A stretch of DNA of 64,000 bases from CAUZIR01 sp965250195 (GTDB lineage: Bacteria > Chloroflexota > Dehalococcoidia > Lucifugimonadales > UBA2962): NCBI GenBank assembly GCA_965250195.1, contig OZ252295.1, positions 1,984,001 through 2,048,000 of the forward strand, in the 5' to 3' direction. The notes under the pieces are model-generated. The model was not told the DNA's origin and made no database searches. It saw nothing but the letters and a program-made list of their open reading frames with translations. Below, in pieces: positions 50,793-59,709 of this stretch (its first letter is position 1; each line of letters starts with the position of its first letter). The position numbers and the translations under genes are program-made.

Positions 50793-51773
50793 ATGTCGTT
50801 CGCCAGCCCCGAGGTGCTCATCGCGCTGCTCGCCGTGCCGGCGCTCGCCGCGGCGACCTTTGTGTATGGTCGCCGTCTGCGCAACCCGGCGATTCGGTAC
50901 CCGAGTTTGGACCTTGCGCCCAGGCCGAAACGGCGGTCGTGGCGCACCTACTCCGGCCCGATTCTGACAGTGCTGCGGCTGGGGGCACTAACGCTGCTCA
51001 TAATCGCGCTGGCGCGGCCCCAGACCGGTAATGCGCGCGAGATCATCAAGGGCGAGGGAGTGGACATCGCCCTGGCGCTGGATATCTCGGGCAGCATGGG
51101 CACTCGTGATCTAGGCCCGGGTGGTCGGATAGCGGCCGCGAAGTCGGCCATCGCCGAGTTCGTGACCGAGCGTGAACACGACCGCATGGGTCTGGTGGTG
51201 TTCGCAGAGTCCGCGTTCTTGCAGGCTCCGCCGACGCTCGATCACGACGTGCTGCTGCGCCTCACAGAGCAGGTGCGGCTGGCCAGGACGGTCGGCATTC
51301 GGGACGGCACGGCGATTGGCATGGGCCTGGCGACGGCGGCCAATATGCTGAAGGACTCGGAAGTGGAGTCGAAAATCATCGTCCTGCTCACCGACGGCGT
51401 GAACAATGCCGGGGCCATCGATCCGATCACGGCGGCCACGGCTGCCGAGGCACTGGGGATAAAGGTGTACACCATCGGCGTCGGCCGCCCGACCATTTCG
51501 GCGTTCAGCGGCGGCTTGAGCACCGGTATCGACCTGGACGAGGACTCCCTTCGTGAGATCGCTGCGATGACGGGCGGCCGTTATTTTCGCGCCACCGACC
51601 CGGAGGGGCTCAGCCGCATTTATGCCGAGATCAATGAGCTGGAGCGCTCGGAGATCGAGACCTTCGCGTTCAGCCAGCGCAACGAGTTGGCCAGCTGGGT
51701 GATGATCCCCGGCCTGTTTTTGCTGATAGGCGAGTTGGGCCTGCGCCGTACGGTCCTGAGGACGCTGCCTTAG
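50793..51773 (+). CDS. batA: BatA-type von Willebrand factor A membrane protein
   Basis: 326 residues. An N-terminal Aerotolerance/BatA segment with a helix (VLIALLAVPALAAATFVY) and a second helix near 57-74 are followed by the vWA domain with MIDAS ALDISGSMG (Asp97, Ser99, Ser101), LLTDGVNNAG, and a C-terminal helix (MIPGLFLLIGELGLRRT). It is anchored in the membrane and thought to form a complex with BatB under MoxR control. Genes on both sides are 2 bp away. Confidence 0.92.
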   Translation: MSFASPEVLIALLAVPALAAATFVYGRRLRNPAIRYPSLDLAPRPKRRSWRTYSGPILTVLRLGALTLLIIALARPQTGNAREIIKGEGVDIALALDISGSMGTRDLGPGGRIAAAKSAIAEFVTEREHDRMGLVVFAESAFLQAPPTLDHDVLLRLTEQVRLARTVGIRDGTAIGMGLATAANMLKDSEVESKIIVLLTDGVNNAGAIDPITAATAAEALGIKVYTIGVGRPTISAFSGGLSTGIDLDEDSLREIAAMTGGRYFRATDPEGLSRIYAEINELERSEIETFAFSQRNELASWVMIPGLFLLIGELGLRRTVLRTLP

Positions 51774-51775
51774 CC

Positions 51776-52801
51776 ATGTCTTTCGCCCAGCCGCTCGTAC
51801 TCATAGCGCTCGTACTGGTACCCGGCGCCATTGCGCTGGTCCTGTGGGCCGCACGCTCCCGACGGCGCGCACTGGACGCCGTGGCCCAGCGACACCTGAT
51901 CGCGGGACTGCTGTCCGGTGTAAGCGGTCGCAATCGGGCCTGGCGCACGGCGATCTGGGTGGTGGCGCTCGGCTTCGTGGTTATCGCCATATCGAGACCC
52001 CAGTGGGGCGAGCGCGAGACGATCGTCGAGCAGGAGGGCGTGCAGGTGATGGTGGCGTTTGACGTGTCTGCAAGCATGCTGGCGCAGGACGTCAAGCCGG
52101 ACCGGCTGACGAGGGCCAAGTTGGAGATGATCGAGCTGATGGACCGGCTGGACGGGGACGAGGTGGGCCTGGTGCTGTTTTCCGGCTCGGCGTTCATTCA
52201 GTTGCCGCTGACCTCCGATTACCTGACGGCCAGGCGTTTTTTGGACGCCGCCGGTACCGACGCGATCTCGCGACCTGGAACCGTCGTTGGCCGCGCCATA
52301 GAAATGGCCGCGCTCGCGTTCGATGAGGATCGCGAGGGCTCGAAGGTGATCCTGCTGATGACCGACGGCGAGGACTCAGAGACCGACCCCGTCGCGGCTG
52401 CTCGTGACGCGGGGAACGAGGGCATCACCATTTTCACGGTGGGGTTCGGGTCGGCCCAGGGCGAGCCGGTGCCGGAGCTGGACCGGCTGGGCAACGTGAT
52501 CGGCTTTAAAACCGATAGGGCAGGCAATCAGGTGCTGTCAAAGTTGGACGAAGAGGCACTCAGGGCCGTGGCCGATGCGGCAGGAGGCAGCTACTTCAGG
52601 GCCGGGGGCGCGGCCGCCGCGATAGCCAGTCGAATAGGCGATTTAGAAAAGGCCCGGCTCGACAGCAGAGAAGAGATTCAGCGCATCGAGCGCTTCCAGA
52701 TATTCCTCGCCATCGCGGTCCTGGCCCTGATCGCCGCTGAACTGATCCCCGAATCAACGGTACGAACGCTACGCACCCGCAAAGAAGAGGCGTCCGGTTG
52801 A
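51776..52801 (+). CDS. batB: BatB-type von Willebrand factor A membrane protein
   Basis: 341 residues, parallel in layout to BatA: N-terminal helix VLIALVLVPGAIALVLWAA, second helix near 58-73, MIDAS FDVSASM (Asp96, Ser98, Ser100), LLMTDGEDSETDP, and a C-terminal helix IFLAIAVLALIAAELIP. It starts MSFAQPLVLIALVL versus MSFASPEVLIALLA in BatA, so the two are likely duplicates. Its TGA overlaps the TTG of the next gene. Confidence 0.92.
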   Translation: MSFAQPLVLIALVLVPGAIALVLWAARSRRRALDAVAQRHLIAGLLSGVSGRNRAWRTAIWVVALGFVVIAISRPQWGERETIVEQEGVQVMVAFDVSASMLAQDVKPDRLTRAKLEMIELMDRLDGDEVGLVLFSGSAFIQLPLTSDYLTARRFLDAAGTDAISRPGTVVGRAIEMAALAFDEDREGSKVILLMTDGEDSETDPVAAARDAGNEGITIFTVGFGSAQGEPVPELDRLGNVIGFKTDRAGNQVLSKLDEEALRAVADAAGGSYFRAGGAAAAIASRIGDLEKARLDSREEIQRIERFQIFLAIAVLALIAAELIPESTVRTLRTRKEEASG

Positions 52802-52871
52802 TTGCGAAAGCGATGAGCGCTAGCGCGAAGAAGCCCATACGAGCCCGGCGGGGAACGTTGATTGCGAAATT
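52798..52871 (+). repeat. Dispersed post-stop repeat, copy 12 plus a partial second copy (coding)
   Basis: TTGATTGCGAAAGCGATGAG, then CGCTAGCGCGAAGAAGCCCA, then ACGAGCCCGGCGGGGA, followed by a second TTGATTGCGAAA at 52858. Both TTG codons are in frame with the BatC-like protein, so the start site itself is duplicated 60 bp apart. Confidence 0.8.
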
Positions 52872-53550
52872 CGCGTTGCTATTGGGGGTCGCGGTGCTCG
52901 CCGCCGCATGTACTTCGAGCCAGGGCGCACTGCTCGACGAGGGTAACGAGGCCTTCGTCCGGGGCGACTTCTCAGAAGCACTCGAAAGCTATAACAAGGC
53001 AGAGGTCGACTCGCCGGACGAGCCCGAGCCTTACTACAACACAGGCAACGCACTCATTCGCAGGCAGGAGAACGAGGACGCCGCCCGGCACCTGCAACAG
53101 GCCCTGAAGACGGCGGACCCGGAACTTGCGGCGAACGCGGCGTTCAACCTGGGCAACGCACACTATGAACTCGGCGATTTTGACGCGGCGGCAGCGGCGT
53201 ATATAGAGAGCCTCCGATTGGACCCGGGCGCGCCGGACGCCAAACACAATCTCGAACTGGCGCTGCAACGAGTGGCGGAACAGGAAGCCACCGACCCCCA
53301 GGACGAGGAGGGCCAGCAGGACGACGAGCAGCAGGGCGACGAAGAGGAGGACCCGGCCGATGGCGAAGAGGAACAAGACGACGAGGGTGCCGAAGGCGAT
53401 GACCAGGGCGAACCCGCCCCGCAGGACGAGGCGCTGACGGAGGAACAGGCGCGCCAGTTGCTCGACGCTCTGACGCAAGATGCCGAAACCCTGCCGCAGC
53501 GATTGCAGTTCAACGGCGGTGACCCCCGCCGACCGGCGCAGGACTGGTGA
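52798..53550 (+). CDS. batC: BatC-type TPR lipoprotein
   Basis: 250 residues from TTG 52798, or 230 from TTG 52858. The later start gives a classical lipoprotein signal, MIAKFALLLGVAVLAAACTS, with lipobox LAAAC; the earlier one adds 20 repeat-encoded basic residues. After the signal come three or so TPR units (LLDEGNEAFVRGDFSEALES, EPYYNTGNALIRRQEN, AAFNLGNAHYELGDFDAAAA), then an extremely acidic Glu/Asp/Gln tail of about 60 residues. It belongs to the Bat complex. The stop overlaps the start of batD. Confidence 0.88.
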   Translation: MIAKAMSASAKKPIRARRGTLIAKFALLLGVAVLAAACTSSQGALLDEGNEAFVRGDFSEALESYNKAEVDSPDEPEPYYNTGNALIRRQENEDAARHLQQALKTADPELAANAAFNLGNAHYELGDFDAAAAAYIESLRLDPGAPDAKHNLELALQRVAEQEATDPQDEEGQQDDEQQGDEEEDPADGEEEQDDEGAEGDDQGEPAPQDEALTEEQARQLLDALTQDAETLPQRLQFNGGDPRRPAQDW

Positions 53551-55346
53551 TGTTTCGAATACTCGCGTTAACCGCTGCGCTCTTGACGACGCTTGTGCTG
53601 ACGGCGACTACGGTGATGGCACAGTCGCCCGTTGTGACAGCGGAGCTGGACCGCACCACCGCCACCACGGACGACGTAATCACGCTGTCGATCGTAGTGG
53701 CAGGGGGCCACCAGGCCTCGCAGCCACAGCTGCCGTTCCTGGACGGCCTGGTTGTGATCGGCAGCAGTTCCGTTTCACAGGTAACGATCACCAACGGCAG
53801 GGCGGTGTCCAACTTCCTGTTCGAGTACCGGCTGGCGGCTACCCGGACGGGCAAGATCACCATCGGACCGGTCGGTATCGCGATCGACGGCACCGAGCAC
53901 CAGACGGCGCCCCTCCAGTTGGATGTTTCGCAGGGTGCCGGCAATCTGGCTGCGCCAACTCCGGCACCGAATTTTGACTTCGACCCCGATCCCTCTAGCG
54001 CGCCGTCCAACCTGGCAGGTCAAGACCACTTCGTCGAGGCGGGGGTCGACGACTCGAACCCCTATCTGGGCCAGCAACTCACCTACTTCAGGAAGTACTA
54101 CGTGGTGCGCGACCCGGTACGCGATACGTTCACTACCCGACGGTCCTCCGCGCCGCCGTCATTCGACGGCTTCTGGCACCGCGACCTGACCGACGAGGGC
54201 CGCTACGAGGTAGATGCCGCCGGTCGCCGGTACTCGGTGTTCGAGGAGCGGACGGTCCTGTTCCCGACGCTGGTCGGCCGGAACACCATCGACCCTTCGG
54301 TGACCAGGGTGTCGACGAGCCCGCTGCAGCCGCCCGTGGAGCTGGTGACGCAGGCGGTGCGCATCGATGTCAGGCCGCTCCCGGCAGGTGCGCCGGACGG
54401 CTTTGAAGGCGCCGTCGGCCGGTACCGCATTACGGCGTCGGTCGACTCGGACCGGCTCTCAGGCGGCGACCCGGCCACGCTGACCGTGACGATCTCGGGC
54501 AGCGGTAACATCGACGCGCTGCCGGAGCCAACCTTGCCGAAGACGGATCAGTGGCGTGCGTTCAGCCAGGACTCCAGCGCCAGTTCCCAGGTGTTCCAGG
54601 GGGTCCTGAGGGGCAGCAAGACCTTTACGTTTTTGCTACTTCCCAATACGGACGGTGTACTTGCTGTGCCATCTATCGAATATGTCTATTTTGACCCGGA
54701 ACTGGAGACGTACGTAACGATGACGACCGACCCGATAAGGGTGGAGGTGGAACCCGGCTCCATCGACATCGTCGCGATACAACAGGCCATCGAAGAGGTG
54801 GACGAAGGGGCCGAGACAGCATTGGAGATTTTGGTTCCCGGCGAACTGCGAGGCCTAAAGCCGGTAGAGGGCACGCTGTCCACGACCGGCAAGGGTTTCA
54901 CCGCACCGGCGTGGTACTGGGGCCTGTTCGCACTGCCGGTTTTGATGCTGCTGTTCATCGAAACGTATCGCCAGCGACGCCGATTGGGCCGGGCGTTCGC
55001 AGAGGTCGGGCTCTCTCGCTCGAAGGCTGTATCGAGAGAACGTGTCGAGCCCGCACCGGAACCGGACGTACGGTTGCTCGACCATCTCTCCAACTTGCTT
55101 GGACGGCCCGTCTCCGGCCTCGCGAGCGACAGGCTGGCGCTGGAGCTGGGCAGACGGGGCGCGGAACCGGGCCTGATTAGCGACGTGCGCCGGATACTGG
55201 ACGCGGGCCACGAGGCGAGGTTCGCGCCGCCCGAGTTGCTGGCCTCCAGAGGCAACGGAAACGGGGAAGGTGACGAAGACGTGAGAGGGGCCGGAAATGG
55301 GGAAATCGAAAAACTGATTCGCCGCCTCGACGAGTCGTTGCAATGA
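53550..55346 (+). CDS. batD: BatD-type protein
   Basis: 598 residues from ATG 53550 (an adjacent GTG 53547 adds one residue; TGATG junction). A signal peptide (ILALTAALLTTLVLTATTVM) is followed by several beta-sandwich modules typical of BatD: VTAELDRTTATTDDVITLSI, FFEYRLAATRTGKITIGPV-like sequence and VGRNTIDPSVTRVS. A helix near 455-472 (WGLFALPVLMLLFIET) and a cytoplasmic tail follow. Together with the shorter BatD-like protein at 49738 the operon has two BatD-type chains. It overlaps batE by 4 bp. Confidence 0.9.
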   Translation: MFRILALTAALLTTLVLTATTVMAQSPVVTAELDRTTATTDDVITLSIVVAGGHQASQPQLPFLDGLVVIGSSSVSQVTITNGRAVSNFLFEYRLAATRTGKITIGPVGIAIDGTEHQTAPLQLDVSQGAGNLAAPTPAPNFDFDPDPSSAPSNLAGQDHFVEAGVDDSNPYLGQQLTYFRKYYVVRDPVRDTFTTRRSSAPPSFDGFWHRDLTDEGRYEVDAAGRRYSVFEERTVLFPTLVGRNTIDPSVTRVSTSPLQPPVELVTQAVRIDVRPLPAGAPDGFEGAVGRYRITASVDSDRLSGGDPATLTVTISGSGNIDALPEPTLPKTDQWRAFSQDSSASSQVFQGVLRGSKTFTFLLLPNTDGVLAVPSIEYVYFDPELETYVTMTTDPIRVEVEPGSIDIVAIQQAIEEVDEGAETALEILVPGELRGLKPVEGTLSTTGKGFTAPAWYWGLFALPVLMLLFIETYRQRRRLGRAFAEVGLSRSKAVSRERVEPAPEPDVRLLDHLSNLLGRPVSGLASDRLALELGRRGAEPGLISDVRRILDAGHEARFAPPELLASRGNGNGEGDEDVRGAGNGEIEKLIRRLDESLQ

Positions 55347-56179
55347 CGACACGGCTTCTGGCGGGCGTTATCGCGGGGGTGATTGCCGTGATGGGCCTCG
55401 GCCTGTTGGTCGCGGGCACGGTGTCGGCGCAACAGCCGGACTCAGACGCAGAGAACCCGGACGTGGCCGTGCTGGTGGACGCCGCTTCGGGGCTGTACGA
55501 GCTTGGCGACTATGTGGGCGCGGCCCAGGCCTTCGAAGACGTTGTGACGCTGGGAGTGAAGGACCCGGTCCTGTACTACAACCTCGGCGTCGCCTACCTG
55601 CAAACCGATCGACCGGCGCTCGCCGTCCTCAACTTCAGGCGGGCGCTGGCGCTGGACGGCTCGGACAAAGACGCTTCGGCGAATCTGGAGTTGGCGAGGC
55701 AGCAGCTGGCGGGCGGTGACCTGGCCGGAACTGCGCCGCCGGGTTCGTCCGGGCTGACGGCCTTTTCCGACGCGGTCGTGGACGTGGTCCCGGCTCGGGC
55801 ATTGGGCGCAGCGGCGGTTGCGATGGCCCTGGCAATAGCGGCGCTGTGGCTGGTGTTTCGCGGGGCTCGCGGCCAGGTGACGAGACACTCGGCCGTCTAC
55901 ATCGCGGCGGGCCTGACGCTGGCCGTGGCCTTCGCCGTGGCCGTGGTCGCAATCGATGCCGGTCGGGACGCGACCGACGCCGTTTTGCCCCGTGCGGCGT
56001 CTCTCTACAGCGGCCCTGGGGCAGAGTATGTCGATTTCTTAAGGGTGCCCGCGGGGATCGAGGTTTTGGTGGTGGACGAACGGGACGAGTGGGTTCGATT
56101 GGCCCTGCCGTCCGGCGACTATGGCGACGGCGTCGAAGGCTGGGCGAAACGGTCGTCGGTGGAGCTGGTACTGCCCTAA
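55343..56179 (+). CDS. batE: BatE-type TPR membrane protein with SH3-like C-terminus
   Basis: 278 residues. Signal or anchor helix (VIAGVIAVMGLGLLVAG), TPR units (SGLYELGDYVGAAQAFEDVV, PVLYYNLGVAYLQTDRPALA), two helices around 152-172 and 185-205, and a C-terminal bacterial SH3-like domain (RAASLYSGPGAEYVDFLRVP through AGIEVLVVDERDEWVRLAL). It matches BatE and closes the MoxR/Bat operon. The following 148 bp before the response regulator have no gene; an AACCGGTT palindrome lies near 56216. Confidence 0.88.
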   Translation: MTTRLLAGVIAGVIAVMGLGLLVAGTVSAQQPDSDAENPDVAVLVDAASGLYELGDYVGAAQAFEDVVTLGVKDPVLYYNLGVAYLQTDRPALAVLNFRRALALDGSDKDASANLELARQQLAGGDLAGTAPPGSSGLTAFSDAVVDVVPARALGAAAVAMALAIAALWLVFRGARGQVTRHSAVYIAAGLTLAVAFAVAVVAIDAGRDATDAVLPRAASLYSGPGAEYVDFLRVPAGIEVLVVDERDEWVRLALPSGDYGDGVEGWAKRSSVELVLP

Positions 56180-56327
56180 AGTCCAGTATTCATGCCGGTC
56201 GCAAATGGGTTACAAACCGGTTCCCAACCAAATTCGCGCTTTGCCCGCTTAACGTGATCTATCCGGCCGTCGGTATTCGGCTGTCAAAGTTGTTCGAGAC
56301 GGCCGGTGAGAGCGAGGGTGAACGCAA

Positions 56328-57050
56328 ATGGTTGTATCAATTGCGAGCGGCAAAAAAGAGCGAGTACTGGTCGTCGATGACGAGGCCTCGGTCCTCGACC
56401 TCGTGGCCGACCTGCTCGACGAGGCCGGCTACGATGTGGCCGCAGCGGGCGATGGGCGAGAAGCGGTTCGCACGTTCTTCCACTGGCGACCCGAACTGGT
56501 CGTACTGGACATCAAGATGCCCGGTATGGACGGGTGGAACGTGCTGGAAAGGATACGGGAGGTTTCCGATGTCCCGGTCATCATCATGTCGGCCCTGGAC
56601 AGGGAGAATGACGCGGTGAGGGGCCTGCGCAACGGCGCCGACGACTACATTGTGAAGCCTGCGCGAACGGCCGAGCTCGTGGCGCGAGTGGAGTCGTTGC
56701 TGCGCCGGACTCGCACTCAGAGCGAGGACGCGACCGAGCCTTACAGTGATGCGACGCTCAGCTTAGATCACGCACGTCACGAGGTCGTGCTCGCAGGGCG
56801 TGTGGTGGACCTGACGCCGCAGGAGTTCAGGCTGCTGGGGGTGCTGGTGCAGAACGCGGGACTGGTGATGAGTGCCGACCGCCTGGGAGAGCTGTGCTGG
56901 CCCGGCGGCGGCGGGGTCGAGAACGTCCGAGTCTACGTCGGTCACCTGCGCAGGAAGCTGGGCGACGACCCCCGTGTCCCCGGCCTTATCGAGACGGTAC
57001 GCGAGTTCGGCTACCGGTACTGCCCGGCTACAGCGGCTTCGGCGGCCTAG
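56328..57050 (+). CDS. OmpR-family response regulator (orphan)
   Basis: 240 residues. The receiver has VVDDEAS (16-22), phospho-acceptor Asp61 in VVLDIKMPGMDGW and Lys110 in DYIVKPA. The winged-helix domain has LTPQEFRLLGVLVQNAG, VENVRVYVGHLRRKLGDD and VREFGYRY. No kinase is adjacent. Its TAG stop and the stop of the convergent pseudopilin gene share one CTAG palindrome at 57047-57050. Confidence 0.93.
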   Translation: MVVSIASGKKERVLVVDDEASVLDLVADLLDEAGYDVAAAGDGREAVRTFFHWRPELVVLDIKMPGMDGWNVLERIREVSDVPVIIMSALDRENDAVRGLRNGADDYIVKPARTAELVARVESLLRRTRTQSEDATEPYSDATLSLDHARHEVVLAGRVVDLTPQEFRLLGVLVQNAGLVMSADRLGELCWPGGGGVENVRVYVGHLRRKLGDDPRVPGLIETVREFGYRYCPATAASAA

Positions 57051-58375
57051 CGCGTTATCTCCATCTGGGTGACGACGAAGGTGTCGTCTCCCACCCACAC
57101 CTGTGACGACGCTGAGCCTCCGTCACCAGTTGCCTGGGTGTCGATGACGCCCATGATCTCTACTTTCGCCGTGGGCCAAGTGTACACGGTCGTTGTCAGC
57201 TCGACGACGTCTACCCACACTTCGTTGTAGTAGTTGCCCGAGGCCAGTGTCCCCTCTGCGTCGAAGGTAATCGTTCGGGTCTGACCGGCGGGGATCGTGT
57301 AGGAGGGGCTGAAGTTCCAGCGCAGTTCGCTGCGGCTGCTCTGCGGGTCGGTGCTCAGGGACGGGTCGTCGGAGGTCATGTCACCGGTAGTGGATGAGGG
57401 GCCGTACGACATGCCGTCGGGCAGCAGGTCGGTCACTTTCTGGATGCTCAGGTCCGAAGCGCTGTCGTTGCTCAGGACGATGGTGTAGGCGTAGGTGGAC
57501 GAGACCATGGCGGTGCTGACCGACGGGTCGACGGTCTTGACGACGTTCAGCACCTCTCTGGGGCAGGAGGTGATGGATGGCGAGCCGACGACGATCTTCG
57601 CCGTCTGGCCGGACCCGGTGGTGGTGCCTCCCGGCCGAGCCCACGCCTCGTTGCAGTAGATGCCCTCGGGCACGGTTGCGGTGACGTCGAAGGACAGGGT
57701 CACGGTTTGGCCGGGATTGATGACGATGGCGTCCCCGGTGACGTCCCAGATGAGCGCGTCGTGCGGGTTGCCGCCGCCGCCCTGGCTCTTGACACTCGGT
57801 TCCACTGTGGATACCCCGCTTGTAGTACCGGTCACGTAGGTGAAGCCGGCGGGGAGGCCGTCCTGCACCTTGGTCAGCGGCTGGGGGTCCGGGCTCATGT
57901 TCTGCACGGTGATGGTGTAGGTGAACGTAGTCGGCGTCAAGGCAGCGGTCGTAGTAGGGCTCACGGCCTTGGTTGTCTGCAGCTCGAAGTTGTTGTCAGG
58001 AGGGTTGGACTCCCACGACGGGATCGGGTCTCCGGGCGGCTCCGAAGCTTTTGTCAGCGTAATAGTTATGTCTTCACCGTTAAGGGTGATGGTGTATGTG
58101 TCCTCGCCGCCGGTGGGTATGGACTCGGCGTAGCCGTCGACGTAGAGCACTTTGTAGATGACGTGTTGGGTGGCGCCGACGAGCGAGTAGTGGTCGAGTG
58201 CGATCTCCGTCTTTACGCGGGAGTTGTTGCTCAGCGTGCTGGCGACCTTCAAGGCACCGGTGGTGACGGGCACGGCCAACGCCACGAACGCCAGGACGAA
58301 GATGATGGCCAGGCCGCGCTCGCCGCTTACCAGCGCCTGCCTGACCAGGTGGATTCGGCTCGTGAATTTGCCCAT
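57047..58375 (-). CDS. Pseudopilin-like protein with two DUF11-type repeat domains
   Basis: 442 residues from ATG 58375, one-base overlap with the upstream prepilin gene (TAATG). The N-terminus resembles a type IV pseudopilin or PilX-like protein: basic leader, GERG then hydrophobic LAIIFVLAFVALAVPVTTGA, without Glu at +5. After a pilin-like region come two DUF11-type beta domains (TFTYTITVQNMSPDPQPL ... LPAGFTYVTG; YAYTIVLSNDSASDLSIQ ... LLPDGMSYG), as in surface adhesins. It may form a pilus-tip or surface-exposed component. The much longer open frame upstream is arginine/histidine-rich shadow sequence. Confidence 0.82.
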   Translation of the reverse strand: MGKFTSRIHLVRQALVSGERGLAIIFVLAFVALAVPVTTGALKVASTLSNNSRVKTEIALDHYSLVGATQHVIYKVLYVDGYAESIPTGGEDTYTITLNGEDITITLTKASEPPGDPIPSWESNPPDNNFELQTTKAVSPTTTAALTPTTFTYTITVQNMSPDPQPLTKVQDGLPAGFTYVTGTTSGVSTVEPSVKSQGGGGNPHDALIWDVTGDAIVINPGQTVTLSFDVTATVPEGIYCNEAWARPGGTTTGSGQTAKIVVGSPSITSCPREVLNVVKTVDPSVSTAMVSSTYAYTIVLSNDSASDLSIQKVTDLLPDGMSYGPSSTTGDMTSDDPSLSTDPQSSRSELRWNFSPSYTIPAGQTRTITFDAEGTLASGNYYNEVWVDVVELTTTVYTWPTAKVEIMGVIDTQATGDGGSASSQVWVGDDTFVVTQMEITR

Positions 58376-58878
58376 TAGTTTTGCGCGCTCAGGCGAGTTC
58401 GCAGGGAGCTGGACCGGTCGGCGCCGGGCGCGGAGTCGAGCGTGATGTCGAAGATGACGGTGTCTGAGGTCAGCGCAAAGCTGGTGTCGATAACGCCTCT
58501 GGCTACGGTGGTGGTCGCGGTACCGTCCAGCCCTCGGACGAGGTCGCCGCTCTGGTTGACTAAGTACGTGACGGTGTGCCCGGTGCCGCCGCCGTCTGTC
58601 CACGAGAGTGTCACTTGTGTGGACGTCGCGCCGCCGTCGACTAGGCTGGTTGAGAGTGCGTTGGCGACGTCGGTGGCGAACCAGCTCTCCGCGTTGCGAA
58701 TGTCCTTGGTCGCGATGACCCTGGGTTGCCATGAACTGGGTAGCGACAGCACGCCGAACAGCGCGGCGACGACAGCGGACGACAGCAGGGTCATGGCGCC
58801 GATGAACATGACGAGCTCGGTCAGGGTGAGGCCCTGCTCGGACCGGAGCATGGTCAGGATTAGACGCGGCCGCTTCAT
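58375..58878 (-). CDS. Prepilin-type protein (PilW/GspJ-like minor pseudopilin)
   Basis: 167 residues. A textbook class III signal: basic leader ending EQG, cleavage before LTLTE (Gly16, Glu21 at +5), then a hydrophobic helix (LVMFIGAMTLLSSAVVAALF). The soluble domain is beta-rich with polar repeats. Processed by a prepilin peptidase (not in the window) and likely part of a minor pilin complex with its neighbours, with which it overlaps by 1-4 bp. Confidence 0.87.
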   Translation of the reverse strand: MKRPRLILTMLRSEQGLTLTELVMFIGAMTLLSSAVVAALFGVLSLPSSWQPRVIATKDIRNAESWFATDVANALSTSLVDGGATSTQVTLSWTDGGGTGHTVTYLVNQSGDLVRGLDGTATTTVARGVIDTSFALTSDTVIFDITLDSAPGADRSSSLRTRLSAQN

Positions 58879-59276
58879 TGCGTGACTCTCAGAGTTTCCA
58901 TCACCAGTACGGTGGCGCCGTCCCGGTTCACGGTGACCACGATTTTTTGTAAATTCGCGTCGCCCGATACGTACTCTTCGGCCACGGCCGTTATGCCGTA
59001 CCCGGCCGGTACCGACACGGTTGGATACGTGGTCGGTGGGGAGATGTAGGGAAGGGTGAAGGCCAGCTCGAGCTGGTTGCGAGCGAGGTTTTCGGCCAAG
59101 CTCTGGCCCTCGACGGCGCTGGATGATAGCTGTGTGGTGGACAGCCCGCCCATGACGGCGAAGCCGACCATGCTGAAGGTGAGCATGGCGATGACGGCGT
59201 CCAGCATGAGGGCGCCGCCCGTGCCGCGAATTGCCTCAATCAGGGATTGGCGCGGGCGGGTGAAAAATCTCGTCAT
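58875..59276 (-). CDS. Prepilin-type protein (PilV/GspI-like minor pseudopilin)
   Basis: 133 residues. The leader ends GTGG, followed by ALMLDAVIAMLTFSMVGFAV, with Asp in the +5 position where Glu is usual. EGQSLAENLARNQLELAF after the helix is the typical PilV/GspI pattern. First gene of the three-gene leftward pseudopilin operon, overlapping the next by 4 bp. Divergent from the LuxR-type gene; the 148-bp gap presumably holds both promoters. Confidence 0.85.
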   Translation of the reverse strand: MTRFFTRPRQSLIEAIRGTGGALMLDAVIAMLTFSMVGFAVMGGLSTTQLSSSAVEGQSLAENLARNQLELAFTLPYISPPTTYPTVSVPAGYGITAVAEEYVSGDANLQKIVVTVNRDGATVLVMETLRVTQ

Positions 59277-59424
59277 ATCCCGGAGATGCTAAGGGCGGAC
59301 GCGGCCTTATCAATCGTCCTAAGGTCCCATTGGTGCGGCCGTGAGGGGACGCGAGGCCCGATCATTACGCCATCTTTAGATTGCCTTTACGAGCCGTTTA
59401 GCCGGTCTGCGTAACCTGCCTGGC

Positions 59425-59706
59425 ATGTCGATATCAGCGGGTTCCCGCATTCTCAGAACGGCTCCGATTTCAAGCCCCGACGAGATTCCGGACGACGCTC
59501 CTCGTCCAGATAGGCTCAGCGACCGGGAGTTGCAGGTGCTTCGGCTGGTGGCCGAGGGCTGGTCCAATCGCGTTATCGCCGAGTACCTCGCGATCACAGA
59601 GCGGACCGTCAAGAACCACCTCACCAACATCATGGGCAAGCTGCACGCCCACGACAGGACCCATGCCGTGGTGACGGCGGTGCGGCTCGGCTGGATGGAG
59701 ATTTAA
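59425..59706 (+). CDS. Small LuxR/GerE-type DNA-binding protein
   Basis: 93 residues: a short proline-rich N-terminus and one GerE helix-turn-helix (DRLSDRELQVLRLVAEGWSN then RVIAEYLAITERTVKNHLTN, about 29-70). There is no receiver or ligand-binding domain, so it is a stand-alone regulator. Its position between two pilus operons and 3 bp before the next gene suggests that it controls pilus gene expression. No strong ribosome-binding site precedes the ATG. Confidence 0.88.
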   Translation: MSISAGSRILRTAPISSPDEIPDDAPRPDRLSDRELQVLRLVAEGWSNRVIAEYLAITERTVKNHLTNIMGKLHAHDRTHAVVTAVRLGWMEI

Positions 59707-59709
59707 GAC

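Noticed and set aside
58376..58732. 5' extension of the DUF11 pseudopilin frame
   Set aside because: The extra residues are mostly Arg and His and overlap the real prepilin gene in another frame; the pilin-like start is at 58375.
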